The notes beneath the pieces were generated by a model that had not been told where the DNA came from, searched no databases, and saw only the letters and a list, made by a program, of their open reading frames with translations. Positions 1 to 5,802 of a DNA stretch of 6,698 bases are shown here, in pieces. A program made the position numbers and the translations under genes. Numbering within the stretch: position 1 is the first letter of the stretch; every line of letters starts with the position of its first letter. This DNA comes from Lachnospiraceae bacterium (lineage in GTDB: Bacteria; Bacillota; Clostridia; Lachnospirales; Lachnospiraceae): positions 1 to 6,698 of the forward strand of contig JAEEKC010000361.1 in NCBI GenBank assembly GCA_016282215.1. Direction: 5' to 3'.

Positions 1-857
1 ATCAGACCTTTACGGATCAGCTGCAGGGAGCGGTCGATGCAGGATTGAAGGCAGGCGTTTATTTTGAATCTGCTGCGGTTACCATGGAAGAGGCCCAGGA
101 AGAGGCACTGTTTGTCCTTAAGTCCCTTGCGGGATTAGAGCCTTCGACAGGCGGAGCTTTATCTGCAGCATACGGCGGCGCAGATACAAATACGGCGATC
201 GGAAGCACGGCGGAGACCAATACAGCAAATACAGCGAACACCGGAAATGCAGCAGCTGAAAACGGACAAGGCACATCAGCTGCAAATAACGGCGGCAACG
301 GTGCAAACGATCAGACTGCAGATGTGGTGGATGGCGTTGTCGTAGAACAGCTGGGCGGCAACGGGCAGGATAATACGCAAAACAATACGCCGGAAGTGAA
401 TCTGAATGCAACTCCGCAGGATGATGCGTCCCAGGCGGCTGCGCAAAATGCTGCGCTGCAGATACAGCCGGATGGCAGCATTCCGGCCATTTTGACAGAA
501 AAAAACAATAAGATAACCTATCCGGTGGCTCTGAAGATCGGACAGGGCGGCAACCGGACCGCCAGAACCGACAATATGCCCAAGTCAGTGCTGTCCCAGG
601 CGGCAAATGCTTTTACACAGGTGCTGCAAAAAGCAGGCTATGGTCCCTGTGTCTGGGGAAATAAGTACTGGCTGATGCGTCGTCTGGATTTAACGCAGCT
701 GACAAGAGGAACAGAGATCATTTTGGAGCAGGCCGAAGCGACGCCGGATTATCCATATGAGTTTTCACTGTGGCAATATAAATCAGATGCAAAGATAAAC
801 GGCATGAAAGGTGACCAGCAGATGATCATGAGTTTTTCGGATTACGGGGCAAGATAG
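1..857 (+). CDS. GH25 (lysozyme-like) family protein, 5' partial, probably catalytically inactive
   Basis: The frame (codons from position 3) is open to the left edge, so the start lies outside the window; the TTG at 45 is internal, because fold-like sequence (QLQGAVDAGLKAGVYF) crosses it. The visible part matches the GH25 muramidase barrel: a helix-strand unit with AGVYFES, a helix EEAQEEALFVLKSLAG, then after a long insertion the strand ITYPVALKIG, the ARTDN turn, helix plus GYGPCVWGNKYWL, the TPDYPYEFSLWQY segment and a final INGMKGDQQMIMSF. Active GH25 enzymes cleave the MurNAc-GlcNAc bond of peptidoglycan using an Asp-x-Glu pair after the YPV strand and an Asp in a C-terminal VDLN-like motif. 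Here these positions read Lys-x-Gly (codons at 534 and 540) and Gln, so hydrolysis is unlikely; binding of glycan or a structural role is possible. Any signal peptide or N-terminal domain is out of view. The TAG stop overlaps the convergent gene by 16 bp. Family assignment is by remembered motifs, without a profile search. Confidence 0.72.
   Translation, partial: QTFTDQLQGAVDAGLKAGVYFESAAVTMEEAQEEALFVLKSLAGLEPSTGGALSAAYGGADTNTAIGSTAETNTANTANTGNAAAENGQGTSAANNGGNGANDQTADVVDGVVVEQLGGNGQDNTQNNTPEVNLNATPQDDASQAAAQNAALQIQPDGSIPAILTEKNNKITYPVALKIGQGGNRTARTDNMPKSVLSQAANAFTQVLQKAGYGPCVWGNKYWLMRRLDLTQLTRGTEIILEQAEATPDYPYEFSLWQYKSDAKINGMKGDQQMIMSFSDYGAR
135..512 (+). other. Low-complexity Asn/Ala/Thr/Gly-rich insertion inside the GH25-like fold
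   Basis: About 126 codons between the helix ending KSLAG and the strand starting ITYPV are dominated by Asn, Ala, Thr, Gly, Gln and Asp, with short iterations such as NTANTANTGNA (around 222-252). Ordinary GH25 proteins have only a few residues here. The segment has no hydrophobic pattern apart from a short VVDGVVVEQL patch, so it is probably disordered or an exposed linker. The reading frame is uninterrupted through it and sequence matching GH25 resumes afterwards, so it is an in-frame insertion or expansion and not a frameshift. Confidence 0.7.
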
Positions 858-1639
858 TCTGTGATAGTTCTCGGGATCTGAATGCTGTCGTAGATCTCGG
901 CATATTCGCCGGCGGGAACGTTTTCGAGATAGTTGATGGGGAAGTTTTTATCAAGCCCCAGGCCTTTGCAGATATCCACTGCCTTGTTGTAGGCAATGGC
1001 GGCGGCCTGCGGGGAATCGAATACACCGATGCGGAAGTTTCCGTTCAGGTGAATACGGGCAAGGTACCTGTACTGACCAAAGGTCCCTTCACGAAGAACG
1101 CCGTAGTAAGGGTTGATGATCTCTATATTGCTGTAGCGGAAGTCTTTGTCATCGCCGTTGACAAAACGGTAGTCACGGTCTTTTACGGCAAAGGGACGGA
1201 TCCCATAGCGGCCGGTGATGGTGACCTGCATGCCGTAGTCGGCGACGAAAAGATGACCGCCGCGGCGCATGATCCTCCGGGTGGCATAGTAGAACAGATC
1301 TTCTTTGTCAAAGGTCAGGAATTCGGAGTCTGACAGGTAATAGTGGAAAAATCTGCGATAGACATAAATAGGCTGCGAAATATACATGCCGTTGTCCCGC
1401 AGGTTGCAGAGCAAAATGATCTTGTCATAACGCAGGATGGAAGCTTTTTTGGAAGAAAGGACATCGGGAAAGGGATAAGCTGACTTTTCATACAAAATGG
1501 CGCTGCCCGTCAGATACGCCTCATGCGCTTTCTTTTGCGAAGAATAGCTGCCCAGGGAAATGTGTCTGCCGCCGGCCGTCAGAGAAGCGCGGTAAGACTT
1601 TTGTCCGTTCTTTTTTTGCGTGATATAAACGCCTTTCAT
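842..1639 (-). CDS. AP2-like DNA-binding protein with degenerate HNH-like centre
   Basis: This 265-residue protein has three visible parts. Residues 2-51 are AP2-like (GVYITQKKNGQKSYRASL, then ISLGSYSSQKKAHEAY). Residues about 110-176 resemble the core of AP2-associated HNH endonucleases (RYGIRPFAVKDRDYRFVNGD, then YSNIEIIN), but the usual HH/DH pair before N-G is Arg-Phe, so nuclease activity is doubtful. Residues about 179-228 are a second AP2-like domain (YGVLREG, YLARIHLNGNFRIGVFDSP, AAAIAYNKA). AP2 domains bind DNA through a three-stranded sheet, and in bacteria they occur mostly in phage and homing HNH enzymes. I chose the ATG at 1639 because AAAGGAG (1656-1650) precedes it by 10 bases and the AP2 domain begins directly there; the in-frame ATG at 1693 (283 residues) has only a poorly placed AGG. 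The gene is divergent from thrC and convergent with the GH25-like gene. A transcription regulator derived from a mobile endonuclease is the likeliest role; this is inference. Confidence 0.7.
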   Translation of the reverse strand: MKGVYITQKKNGQKSYRASLTAGGRHISLGSYSSQKKAHEAYLTGSAILYEKSAYPFPDVLSSKKASILRYDKIILLCNLRDNGMYISQPIYVYRRFFHYYLSDSEFLTFDKEDLFYYATRRIMRRGGHLFVADYGMQVTITGRYGIRPFAVKDRDYRFVNGDDKDFRYSNIEIINPYYGVLREGTFGQYRYLARIHLNGNFRIGVFDSPQAAAIAYNKAVDICKGLGLDKNFPINYLENVPAGEYAEIYDSIQIPRTITDYLAP

Positions 1640-1649
1640 AGCGGCCGCT

Positions 1650-1656
1650 CTCCTTT
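1650..1656 (-). promoter_or_regulatory. Ribosome binding site that decides the AP2 protein start
   Basis: Read on the minus strand this is AAAGGAG, 10 bases before the ATG at 1639. The competing ATG at 1693 lacks a comparable site, so this motif favours the shorter protein. Confidence 0.55.
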
Positions 1657-1664
1657 GGCATTGC

Positions 1665-1693
1665 TTGACAAATGCTGCGTTTATGGTTATCAT
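1665..1693 (+). promoter_or_regulatory. Sigma-A promoter of thrC
   Basis: A perfect -35 TTGACA (1665-1670) is followed after exactly 17 bases by TATCAT (1688-1693), five of six matches to TATAAT. Transcription would start near 1700, giving a leader of about 45 bases, too short for a T-box or other riboswitch. The -10 element lies inside the first palindrome (1685-1697), so a protein bound there would block polymerase. Confidence 0.65.
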
Positions 1694-1707
1694 AACCTAA
1701 CTGTAAA
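1680..1707 (-). promoter_or_regulatory. Weak candidate promoter for the AP2 gene
   Basis: On the minus strand TTTACA (1707-1702) and CATAAA (1685-1680) are separated by 16 bases, a mediocre sigma-A match. It would start transcripts near 1673, upstream of the chosen ATG at 1639 but downstream of the ATG at 1693. The first palindrome falls in its spacer. A perfect TATAAT also exists on this strand at 1719-1714 but has no recognisable -35. Confidence 0.25.
1685..1697. promoter_or_regulatory. Palindrome 1, candidate operator
   Basis: GGTTAT-C-ATAACC is a perfect inverted repeat with six-base arms and a one-base centre at 1691. It covers the thrC -10 element. It shares the half-site GTTAT/ATAAC with the second palindrome 27 bases downstream (centre to centre), which suggests a binding site for a dimeric regulator. 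The regulator is not identified; the adjacent AP2 protein is one candidate. Confidence 0.45.
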
Positions 1708-1709
1708 TA

Positions 1710-1726
1710 TGTTATTATATATAACA
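1710..1726. promoter_or_regulatory. Palindrome 2, candidate operator
   Basis: TGTTAT-TATAT-ATAACA has six-base inverted arms around an AT-only centre at 1718. It sits at about +10 to +26 of the predicted thrC transcript. It has the same GTTAT/ATAAC half-site as palindrome 1 but wider half-site spacing (five bases against one), which weakens the case for one protein binding both identically. AT-richness also makes chance palindromes more likely here. Confidence 0.35.
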
Positions 1727-1745
1727 AATAAGAGAGGAAAAAGCA

Positions 1746-3233
1746 ATGGATATCATGTACAAAAGCACCCGCTCGGATGCAGCAAAGATCACAGCTTCCC
1801 AGGCGATCCTGAAAGGCCTTTCACCGGACGGCGGTCTCTTCGTTCCGGAAAAGATCCCGGCACTGGATAAAAGCCTTGCGCAGCTGGCTGAAATGAGTTA
1901 TCAGGAAACAGCATACGAGGTCATGAAGCTGTATCTGACCGACTTTGCCGAGGAAGAGTTAAAGGGCTGCATTCAAAGTGCATATGATGAAAAATTCGAT
2001 ACGAAGCTGATCGCTCCGATCAGAAAAGCGGGCGGCGCTTATTATCTGGAGTTGTTCCATGGCGCAACCATTGCTTTTAAGGATATGGCGCTTTCCATTT
2101 TGCCGCATCTGATGACGACTTCTGCGAAAAAGAACGGCGTGAAGAATGAGATCGTGATCCTGACCGCCACCAGCGGAGATACCGGCAAGGCGGCGCTGGC
2201 AGGTTTTGCGGATGTGCCTGGCACCAGGATCTGCGTTTTTTATCCCAAGGGCGGTGTGTCGGCCGTACAGGAAAAACAGATGGTAACCCAGACGGGTGAC
2301 AATACCCATGTGATCGGTATTCACGGGAATTTCGACGATGCGCAGACCGGCGTCAAGAATATTTTCGGCGACAAGGAACTGGCAGCAAAAATGGATGCGG
2401 CAGGTTTTCAGTTTTCATCCGCTAACTCCATCAATATCGGCCGCTTAGTGCCGCAGATCGTTTACTATGTATATGCTTACGGTCAGCTCCTGAAACAGGG
2501 CGAGATCGCAGAAGGCGAGAAGATCAATGTCTGCGTGCCTACCGGTAATTTCGGTAATATCCTTGCGGCCTATTACGCAAAGCTGATGGGACTTCCCATC
2601 GGAAAACTGCTTTGTGCTTCCAATGAAAATAAGGTGCTTTATGATTTCTTCGGCACCGGTGTTTATGACAGGAACCGTGAATTTATCCTGACCAGTTCGC
2701 CTTCCATGGATATTCTGATCTCTTCGAATTTGGAGAGACTGATCTACAGGGCAACGGGAGAGGATCAGGCAGCATGTGCATCTCTGATGAGATCCCTTTC
2801 CGAAAACGGAAAGTATGAGGTAACGGATGAGATGAAAAAAGCCCTTGCCGATTTCTGCGGCCTGACTGCAAGCGAGGCGGAGTGCTTTGCCAAGATCCGC
2901 TCTCTTTATGAAACGGAAGGATATGTGATCGACACCCATACAGCAGTTGCTGCAGCTTCTTTGGATAAATATGTTAAGGCAACCGGTGATCAGACAAAGA
3001 CGGTCATCGCATCCACAGCGAGCCCCTATAAATTCTGCCGTGCGGTCATGACTGCCATTGACGATGCCAATGCAGATAAAGAAGATTTTGCGCTCATCGA
3101 TGATATGGAGAGAATCAGCGGCGTAGTGATCCCGCCTGCCATTGAGCAGATCAGAACGGCACCTGTCCGTCATAATACGCAGTGCGATAAGACGGAAATG
3201 AAACAGGCCGTATGTCAGTGGCTCGGTGTATAA
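1746..3233 (+). CDS. thrC: Threonine synthase
   Basis: This PLP enzyme converts O-phospho-L-homoserine and water to L-threonine and phosphate, the last step of threonine synthesis in the cytoplasm. The 495-residue protein has the normal length for the long bacterial ThrC type. The start of the family is recognisable (MYKSTRSDAAK, then ILKGLSPDGGLFVPE). The PLP-binding lysine is K112 in the HGATIAFKDMA motif, the SGDTGKAA phosphate/cofactor loop is at residues 143-150, and the GNFGN motif is at 267-271. The C-terminal region ends in a complete domain at a TAA stop. The ATG at 1746 has AGAGG (1733-1737) eight bases upstream; a second in-frame ATG at 1755 is too far from that site. The gene has its own promoter and no adjacent hom or thrB, so it appears monocistronic. 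No T-box leader is present. The 137 bases after it contain no clear intrinsic terminator. Confidence 0.96.
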   Translation: MDIMYKSTRSDAAKITASQAILKGLSPDGGLFVPEKIPALDKSLAQLAEMSYQETAYEVMKLYLTDFAEEELKGCIQSAYDEKFDTKLIAPIRKAGGAYYLELFHGATIAFKDMALSILPHLMTTSAKKNGVKNEIVILTATSGDTGKAALAGFADVPGTRICVFYPKGGVSAVQEKQMVTQTGDNTHVIGIHGNFDDAQTGVKNIFGDKELAAKMDAAGFQFSSANSINIGRLVPQIVYYVYAYGQLLKQGEIAEGEKINVCVPTGNFGNILAAYYAKLMGLPIGKLLCASNENKVLYDFFGTGVYDRNREFILTSSPSMDILISSNLERLIYRATGEDQAACASLMRSLSENGKYEVTDEMKKALADFCGLTASEAECFAKIRSLYETEGYVIDTHTAVAAASLDKYVKATGDQTKTVIASTASPYKFCRAVMTAIDDANADKEDFALIDDMERISGVVIPPAIEQIRTAPVRHNTQCDKTEMKQAVCQWLGV

Positions 3234-3253
3234 GAAGCGGATCAAAAATTTCT

Positions 3254-3281
3254 TTGCAAATAAAGCGTGATTTGATATAAT
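3254..3281 (+). promoter_or_regulatory. Extended -10 promoter P1 of the Asp23-nusB-xse-ispA operon
   Basis: A perfect TATAAT (3276-3281) is preceded by TG at 3273-3274, forming TGnTATAAT. A modest -35, TTGCAA (3254-3259), stands 16 bases upstream. Transcription would start near 3288, about 84 bases before the first gene. Confidence 0.6.
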
Positions 3282-3319
3282 AGAGTGGTGGTTTTTGAAA
3301 GGCTTTTTTTGGATTTATT

Positions 3320-3328
3320 TGATATAAA
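3320..3328 (+). promoter_or_regulatory. Possible second extended -10 promoter P2
   Basis: TGATATAAA (3320-3328) is an extended -10 with five of six matches. No -35 stands at the right distance; TTGAAA at 3295-3300 is 22 bases away. The 11-base word ATTTGATATAA (3317-3327) repeats the one at P1 (3270-3280), 47 bases apart, which may be a duplicated promoter element or an AT-rich coincidence. Confidence 0.3.
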
Positions 3329-3371
3329 AATACAGAATCGAAAACATTAGTTTAATTCGGAGGAAGATAAG

Positions 3372-3746
3372 ATGGAAACAAATAACTTGGAGGTGCAGGG
3401 CAATTCCGAGATCGATGTGATCGGCAGTGTGCAGATCGCTGATGACGTAGTGGCGATGATCGGCGCGCTTGCTGCCAGCGAGGTGGAAGGCGTGACATTG
3501 ACACAGACGGGAGCAGCCGGAGAAGGAATGGGCAAGCAGACAGCCAGAAAAATGCTGAAGAATGTAAAGGTTGATGTGGCAGGACAGATGGTTTCCGTTG
3601 TCCTTTCCATCTGCATTGACTATGGCTATCAGATCCCGCAGACCTGCGCCAGTGTACAGAATAAGGTAAAATCCGCCATCGAGACGATGACAGGCCTGAC
3701 GGTGACCGATGTCAATGTTCGTGTTGCAAAGGTACAGATGCAATGA
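3372..3746 (+). CDS. Asp23/Gls24 family envelope stress protein (YqhY-like)
   Basis: The 124-residue protein is an Asp23/Gls24 (DUF322) domain from about residue 12 to the end: IDVIGSVQIADDVVAMIGALAASEVEG at the front in the family's usual pattern, a middle strand VKVDVAGQMVSVVLSICIDYG, and a final helix plus strand around VQNKVKSAIETMTGLTVTDVNV. There is no signal peptide or membrane segment, so it is cytosolic or peripheral. In Bacillus subtilis the homologue yqhY lies beside the acetyl-CoA carboxylase genes and has been linked to lipid metabolism; Staphylococcus Asp23 is an envelope-associated stress protein. GGAGG (3359-3363) lies eight bases before the ATG. The stop overlaps the nusB start by four bases (ATGA), so the two are translationally coupled. 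The domain call is secure; the cellular role is not. Confidence 0.9.
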   Translation: METNNLEVQGNSEIDVIGSVQIADDVVAMIGALAASEVEGVTLTQTGAAGEGMGKQTARKMLKNVKVDVAGQMVSVVLSICIDYGYQIPQTCASVQNKVKSAIETMTGLTVTDVNVRVAKVQMQ

Positions 3747-4144
3747 GTCGGCGCGGACTGAGGGAAAAAACTTTCCGGCTGCTGTTTAGGAAGGAGTTTT
3801 ATGATGAGAAAGATTTTCTTTCCCAGAAGGACCTCTTTTTCTCGGATGAGGAGCAGCTTGAGATGACAGAGGAAGAGGTGTCCTTTGTCAAGGAGACATG
3901 CGACAAGATCCGGGAAAAACTGCCCCGGATCGATGAGAGCATTTCGGAAAAGACCACCGGCTGGAACATTGACAGGATCGGAAAAGCAGAACTTGCGATC
4001 CTGAGGCTTGCAGTCTATGAGATCATGTTTGATGACAGTATTCCGCCTTCGGTTTCCATCAATGAGGCGGTTGAACTTGCGAAGAAATACGGAGCGGATG
4101 ATGCTTCTTCTTTCGTGAACGGAGTTCTCGCAAAATTTGTGTAG
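3743..4144 (+). CDS. nusB: Transcription antitermination factor NusB
   Basis: The 133-residue protein has the size and all-helical pattern of NusB. The N-terminus MSRRGLREKTFRLLFRKEF is the Arg-rich start that contacts boxA RNA. The hallmark WNIDRIGKAELAILRLAVYE stretch and the C-terminal VSINEAVELAKKYG and FVNGVLAKF segments are intact. NusB with NusE (S10) binds boxA RNA and helps RNA polymerase read through rRNA operons. The start overlaps the preceding stop (ATGA at 3743-3746), with AAAGG (3728-3732) ten bases upstream, so it is probably co-translated with the Asp23 gene. It is followed after seven bases by xseA; folD, which sits between nusB and xseA in B. subtilis, is absent here. Confidence 0.96.
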   Translation: MSRRGLREKTFRLLFRKEFYDEKDFLSQKDLFFSDEEQLEMTEEEVSFVKETCDKIREKLPRIDESISEKTTGWNIDRIGKAELAILRLAVYEIMFDDSIPPSVSINEAVELAKKYGADDASSFVNGVLAKFV

Positions 4145-4151
4145 ATGAGAT

Positions 4152-5567
4152 ATGGCTCAAAACATAAATATATATTCAGTGACTGATATCACTGCTTACA
4201 TAAAGCGGCTGATCGCGAATGACTTTATGTGCAGCGCTGTTTCCGTGGAAGGGGAACTGAGCAATGTAAAATATCATAGCTCAGGTCATATTTATTTTAC
4301 CCTGAAGGACACGGGAGCAGCGCTTTCTTGTGTCATGTTTTCCTCTTCGGCAAGAGGTCTTTCTTTCCGCCTGCGGGACGGAGACAAGATCGTCGTATCC
4401 GGCAGGATCGATGTATATGAGCAGCAGGGCAAATACCAGATGTATGTCAGAACTGCCCGACAGTCGGGGCTTGGCGAGCTGTACGCCGAGTATGAACGCA
4501 TCAAGGCGGAACTGGCGGCCATGGGCATGTTTGATGCAGCCTATAAACGAAAAGTGCCGCGGCTGATAAAAACACTGGGGGTTGTGACATCACAGACCGG
4601 AGCCGTCCGAAGAGATATCGAGAATGTCACAAGAAGACGGAATCCTTACGTGCAGATCCTGCTGTATCCCGTGCAGGTGCAGGGCGACGGCGCGAAGGAA
4701 AGCATAGCATCCGGTATCCGTGCCATTGCAGCCTACCATCCGGATGTGATCATCGTGGGAAGGGGCGGCGGCAGCATGGAGGATCTTTGGGCGTTTAATT
4801 CCTTAGAGGTCGCCCAGGCGGTATTTGAAAGCGAGATCCCGGTGATCTCGGCCGTGGGACATGAGACGGACACCACGATCTGCGACTATGTGGCAGACCT
4901 GCGTGCGCCGACACCTTCTGCTGCTGCGGAACTGGCAGTATCGGATGTTTTTGACTTGGAAGATGAGATCGCTCATAAAAAAGAGCTTTTACAGAAATTT
5001 ATGACCGGCAGACTGAGGACGGAAAAACTGCGGATCGACAGGGCGCGGGCGAAGGTGGAAAGCGCATCGCCCCGTAACAGGATCTCAGTTCGCAGACAGC
5101 AGATCAGTTTTTCCGGGAAAGAACTGCAAAGGCTGATAGAGGAAAAGATACAGGCATCACGTGAAAAAGTCGGTGGACGTGAATCTGACCTGCGATATTG
5201 CTTTGATGATAAACGTGATCAGATCCGGTCAAGGATCATTACCGCAGAGGATGTGCTGTCAGATGGCATGCAAAAAAGACTTCAGGATGCAAGACATCAT
5301 CTGCAGCTGTCTGCGCAGGGACTCGATCAGCTCTCGCCATTGAAGAAACTCGGCGGCGGATATGCGTATGTGGGTCTTGAAGACGGCGGGCATGCAAAGA
5401 GCGTAACCCAGATCAGCATTGGACAGACATTGTCGCTGCAGTTCGCGGACGGCAGCGCCGAGGCAAAGGTATTAGATGTGAAAACTGACAGGTCGATAAC
5501 AGAGGAGAACCAATATGGCAAAGAAAACAGAAATACAGGATGTGGCAGAGCAGAGTGCAAACTTTGA
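4152..5567 (+). CDS. xseA: Exodeoxyribonuclease VII large subunit
   Basis: XseA is the catalytic subunit of exonuclease VII, which degrades single-stranded DNA from both ends into short oligonucleotides. Residues about 8-105 form the N-terminal OB-fold (YSVTDITAYIKRLI, VEGELSNVKYHSSGHIYFTL). The catalytic domain has SQTGAVRRD at 147-155, GRGGGSMEDLW at 203-213, GHETD at 236-240 and RAPTPSA at 251-257, all conserved family motifs. Residues about 265-410 are a long coiled coil rich in Lys, Glu, Arg and Leu, which in the complex binds XseB subunits. SPLKKLGGGYAYV is the closing motif; Gly replaces the Arg seen before GYA in E. coli. At 471 residues it is somewhat long because the frame continues 17 residues into xseB (5514-5564) beyond the conserved domain. 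The start has only a weak SD and lies seven bases after the nusB stop, suggesting reinitiation. Confidence 0.96.
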   Translation: MAQNINIYSVTDITAYIKRLIANDFMCSAVSVEGELSNVKYHSSGHIYFTLKDTGAALSCVMFSSSARGLSFRLRDGDKIVVSGRIDVYEQQGKYQMYVRTARQSGLGELYAEYERIKAELAAMGMFDAAYKRKVPRLIKTLGVVTSQTGAVRRDIENVTRRRNPYVQILLYPVQVQGDGAKESIASGIRAIAAYHPDVIIVGRGGGSMEDLWAFNSLEVAQAVFESEIPVISAVGHETDTTICDYVADLRAPTPSAAAELAVSDVFDLEDEIAHKKELLQKFMTGRLRTEKLRIDRARAKVESASPRNRISVRRQQISFSGKELQRLIEEKIQASREKVGGRESDLRYCFDDKRDQIRSRIITAEDVLSDGMQKRLQDARHHLQLSAQGLDQLSPLKKLGGGYAYVGLEDGGHAKSVTQISIGQTLSLQFADGSAEAKVLDVKTDRSITEENQYGKENRNTGCGRAECKL

Positions 5568-5754
5568 AGAGCAGATGGAAATGCTTGATCAGCTGGTGGA
5601 GAAGATGCAGGATCCGGACACTACATTGGCGGAGTCCTTTGAAAGCTATAAAAAGGGCATGAATCTGGTGCAGAGTTTGAACGGCATGATAGACCGGATG
5701 GAAAAGGAAGTGATTGTACTTTCGGGTGCGGATGATGGCGGTGAAACTGAGTAA
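5515..5754 (+). CDS. xseB: Exodeoxyribonuclease VII small subunit
   Basis: XseB is the small helical subunit that decorates the XseA coiled coil and is required for exonuclease VII activity. The 79-residue protein shows the family pattern: FEEQMEMLDQLVEKMQDPD, then LAESFESYKKGMNLVQ and a closing amphipathic helix. The usual Leu before the third helix is Thr (DTTLAESF). The ATG has a good AGGAG (5503-5507) seven bases upstream, so the start is well supported even though it lies 53 bases inside xseA in another frame. The following 48 bases before ispA contain no terminator. Confidence 0.93.
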   Translation: MAKKTEIQDVAEQSANFEEQMEMLDQLVEKMQDPDTTLAESFESYKKGMNLVQSLNGMIDRMEKEVIVLSGADDGGETE

Positions 5755-5802
5755 TTCCGGTAAGAAAAGAGAATACGCAGCCATATTAAAACAGGTATAA
5801 AA

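Noticed and set aside
222..252. Tandem DNA repeat in the NTANTANTGNA stretch
   Set aside because: The similarity is at the level of simple codon composition over about 30 bases; no longer unit repeats with regular spacing, so it is reported only as low-complexity protein sequence.
118..606. Minus-strand open frame of 162 residues opposite the GH25-like gene
   Set aside because: It is a shadow of the low-complexity coding region, with Cys/Pro/Arg-rich sequence and no recognisable domain.
45..857. TTG at 45 as the true start of the first gene
   Set aside because: The frame is open upstream to the window edge and the preceding residues (QTFTDQLQGAVDAG) continue the GH25-like helix, so the start lies outside the window.
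1049..1333. Plus-strand open frame of 94 residues opposite the AP2 gene
   Set aside because: The opposite strand codes for recognisable AP2/HNH-like sequence through the same bases; this frame matches no family and has no ribosome site.
1640..1693. ATG at 1693 as start of the AP2 gene
   Set aside because: It has no well-placed Shine-Dalgarno, adds residues before the AP2 domain that match nothing, and would put the thrC -10 and palindrome 1 at the start codon. The ATG at 1639 has AAAGGAG at a workable distance.
1700..1745. T-box or other riboswitch in the thrC leader
   Set aside because: The predicted leader is about 45 bases, too short for a T-box, and contains no specifier or antiterminator-like sequence.
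2445..3245. Minus-strand open frame of 266 residues opposite thrC
   Set aside because: It lies wholly antisense to conserved threonine synthase sequence, is rich in Cys, His and Arg, and has no domain pattern.
3234..3300. Intrinsic terminator after thrC
   Set aside because: ATCAAA (3241-3246) pairs with TTTGAT (3271-3276) and there is a CTTT/AAAG inner pair, but the stem is AT-rich and interrupted, and it is not followed directly by a T-run. The T-run at 3304-3310 has no GC-rich stem before it.
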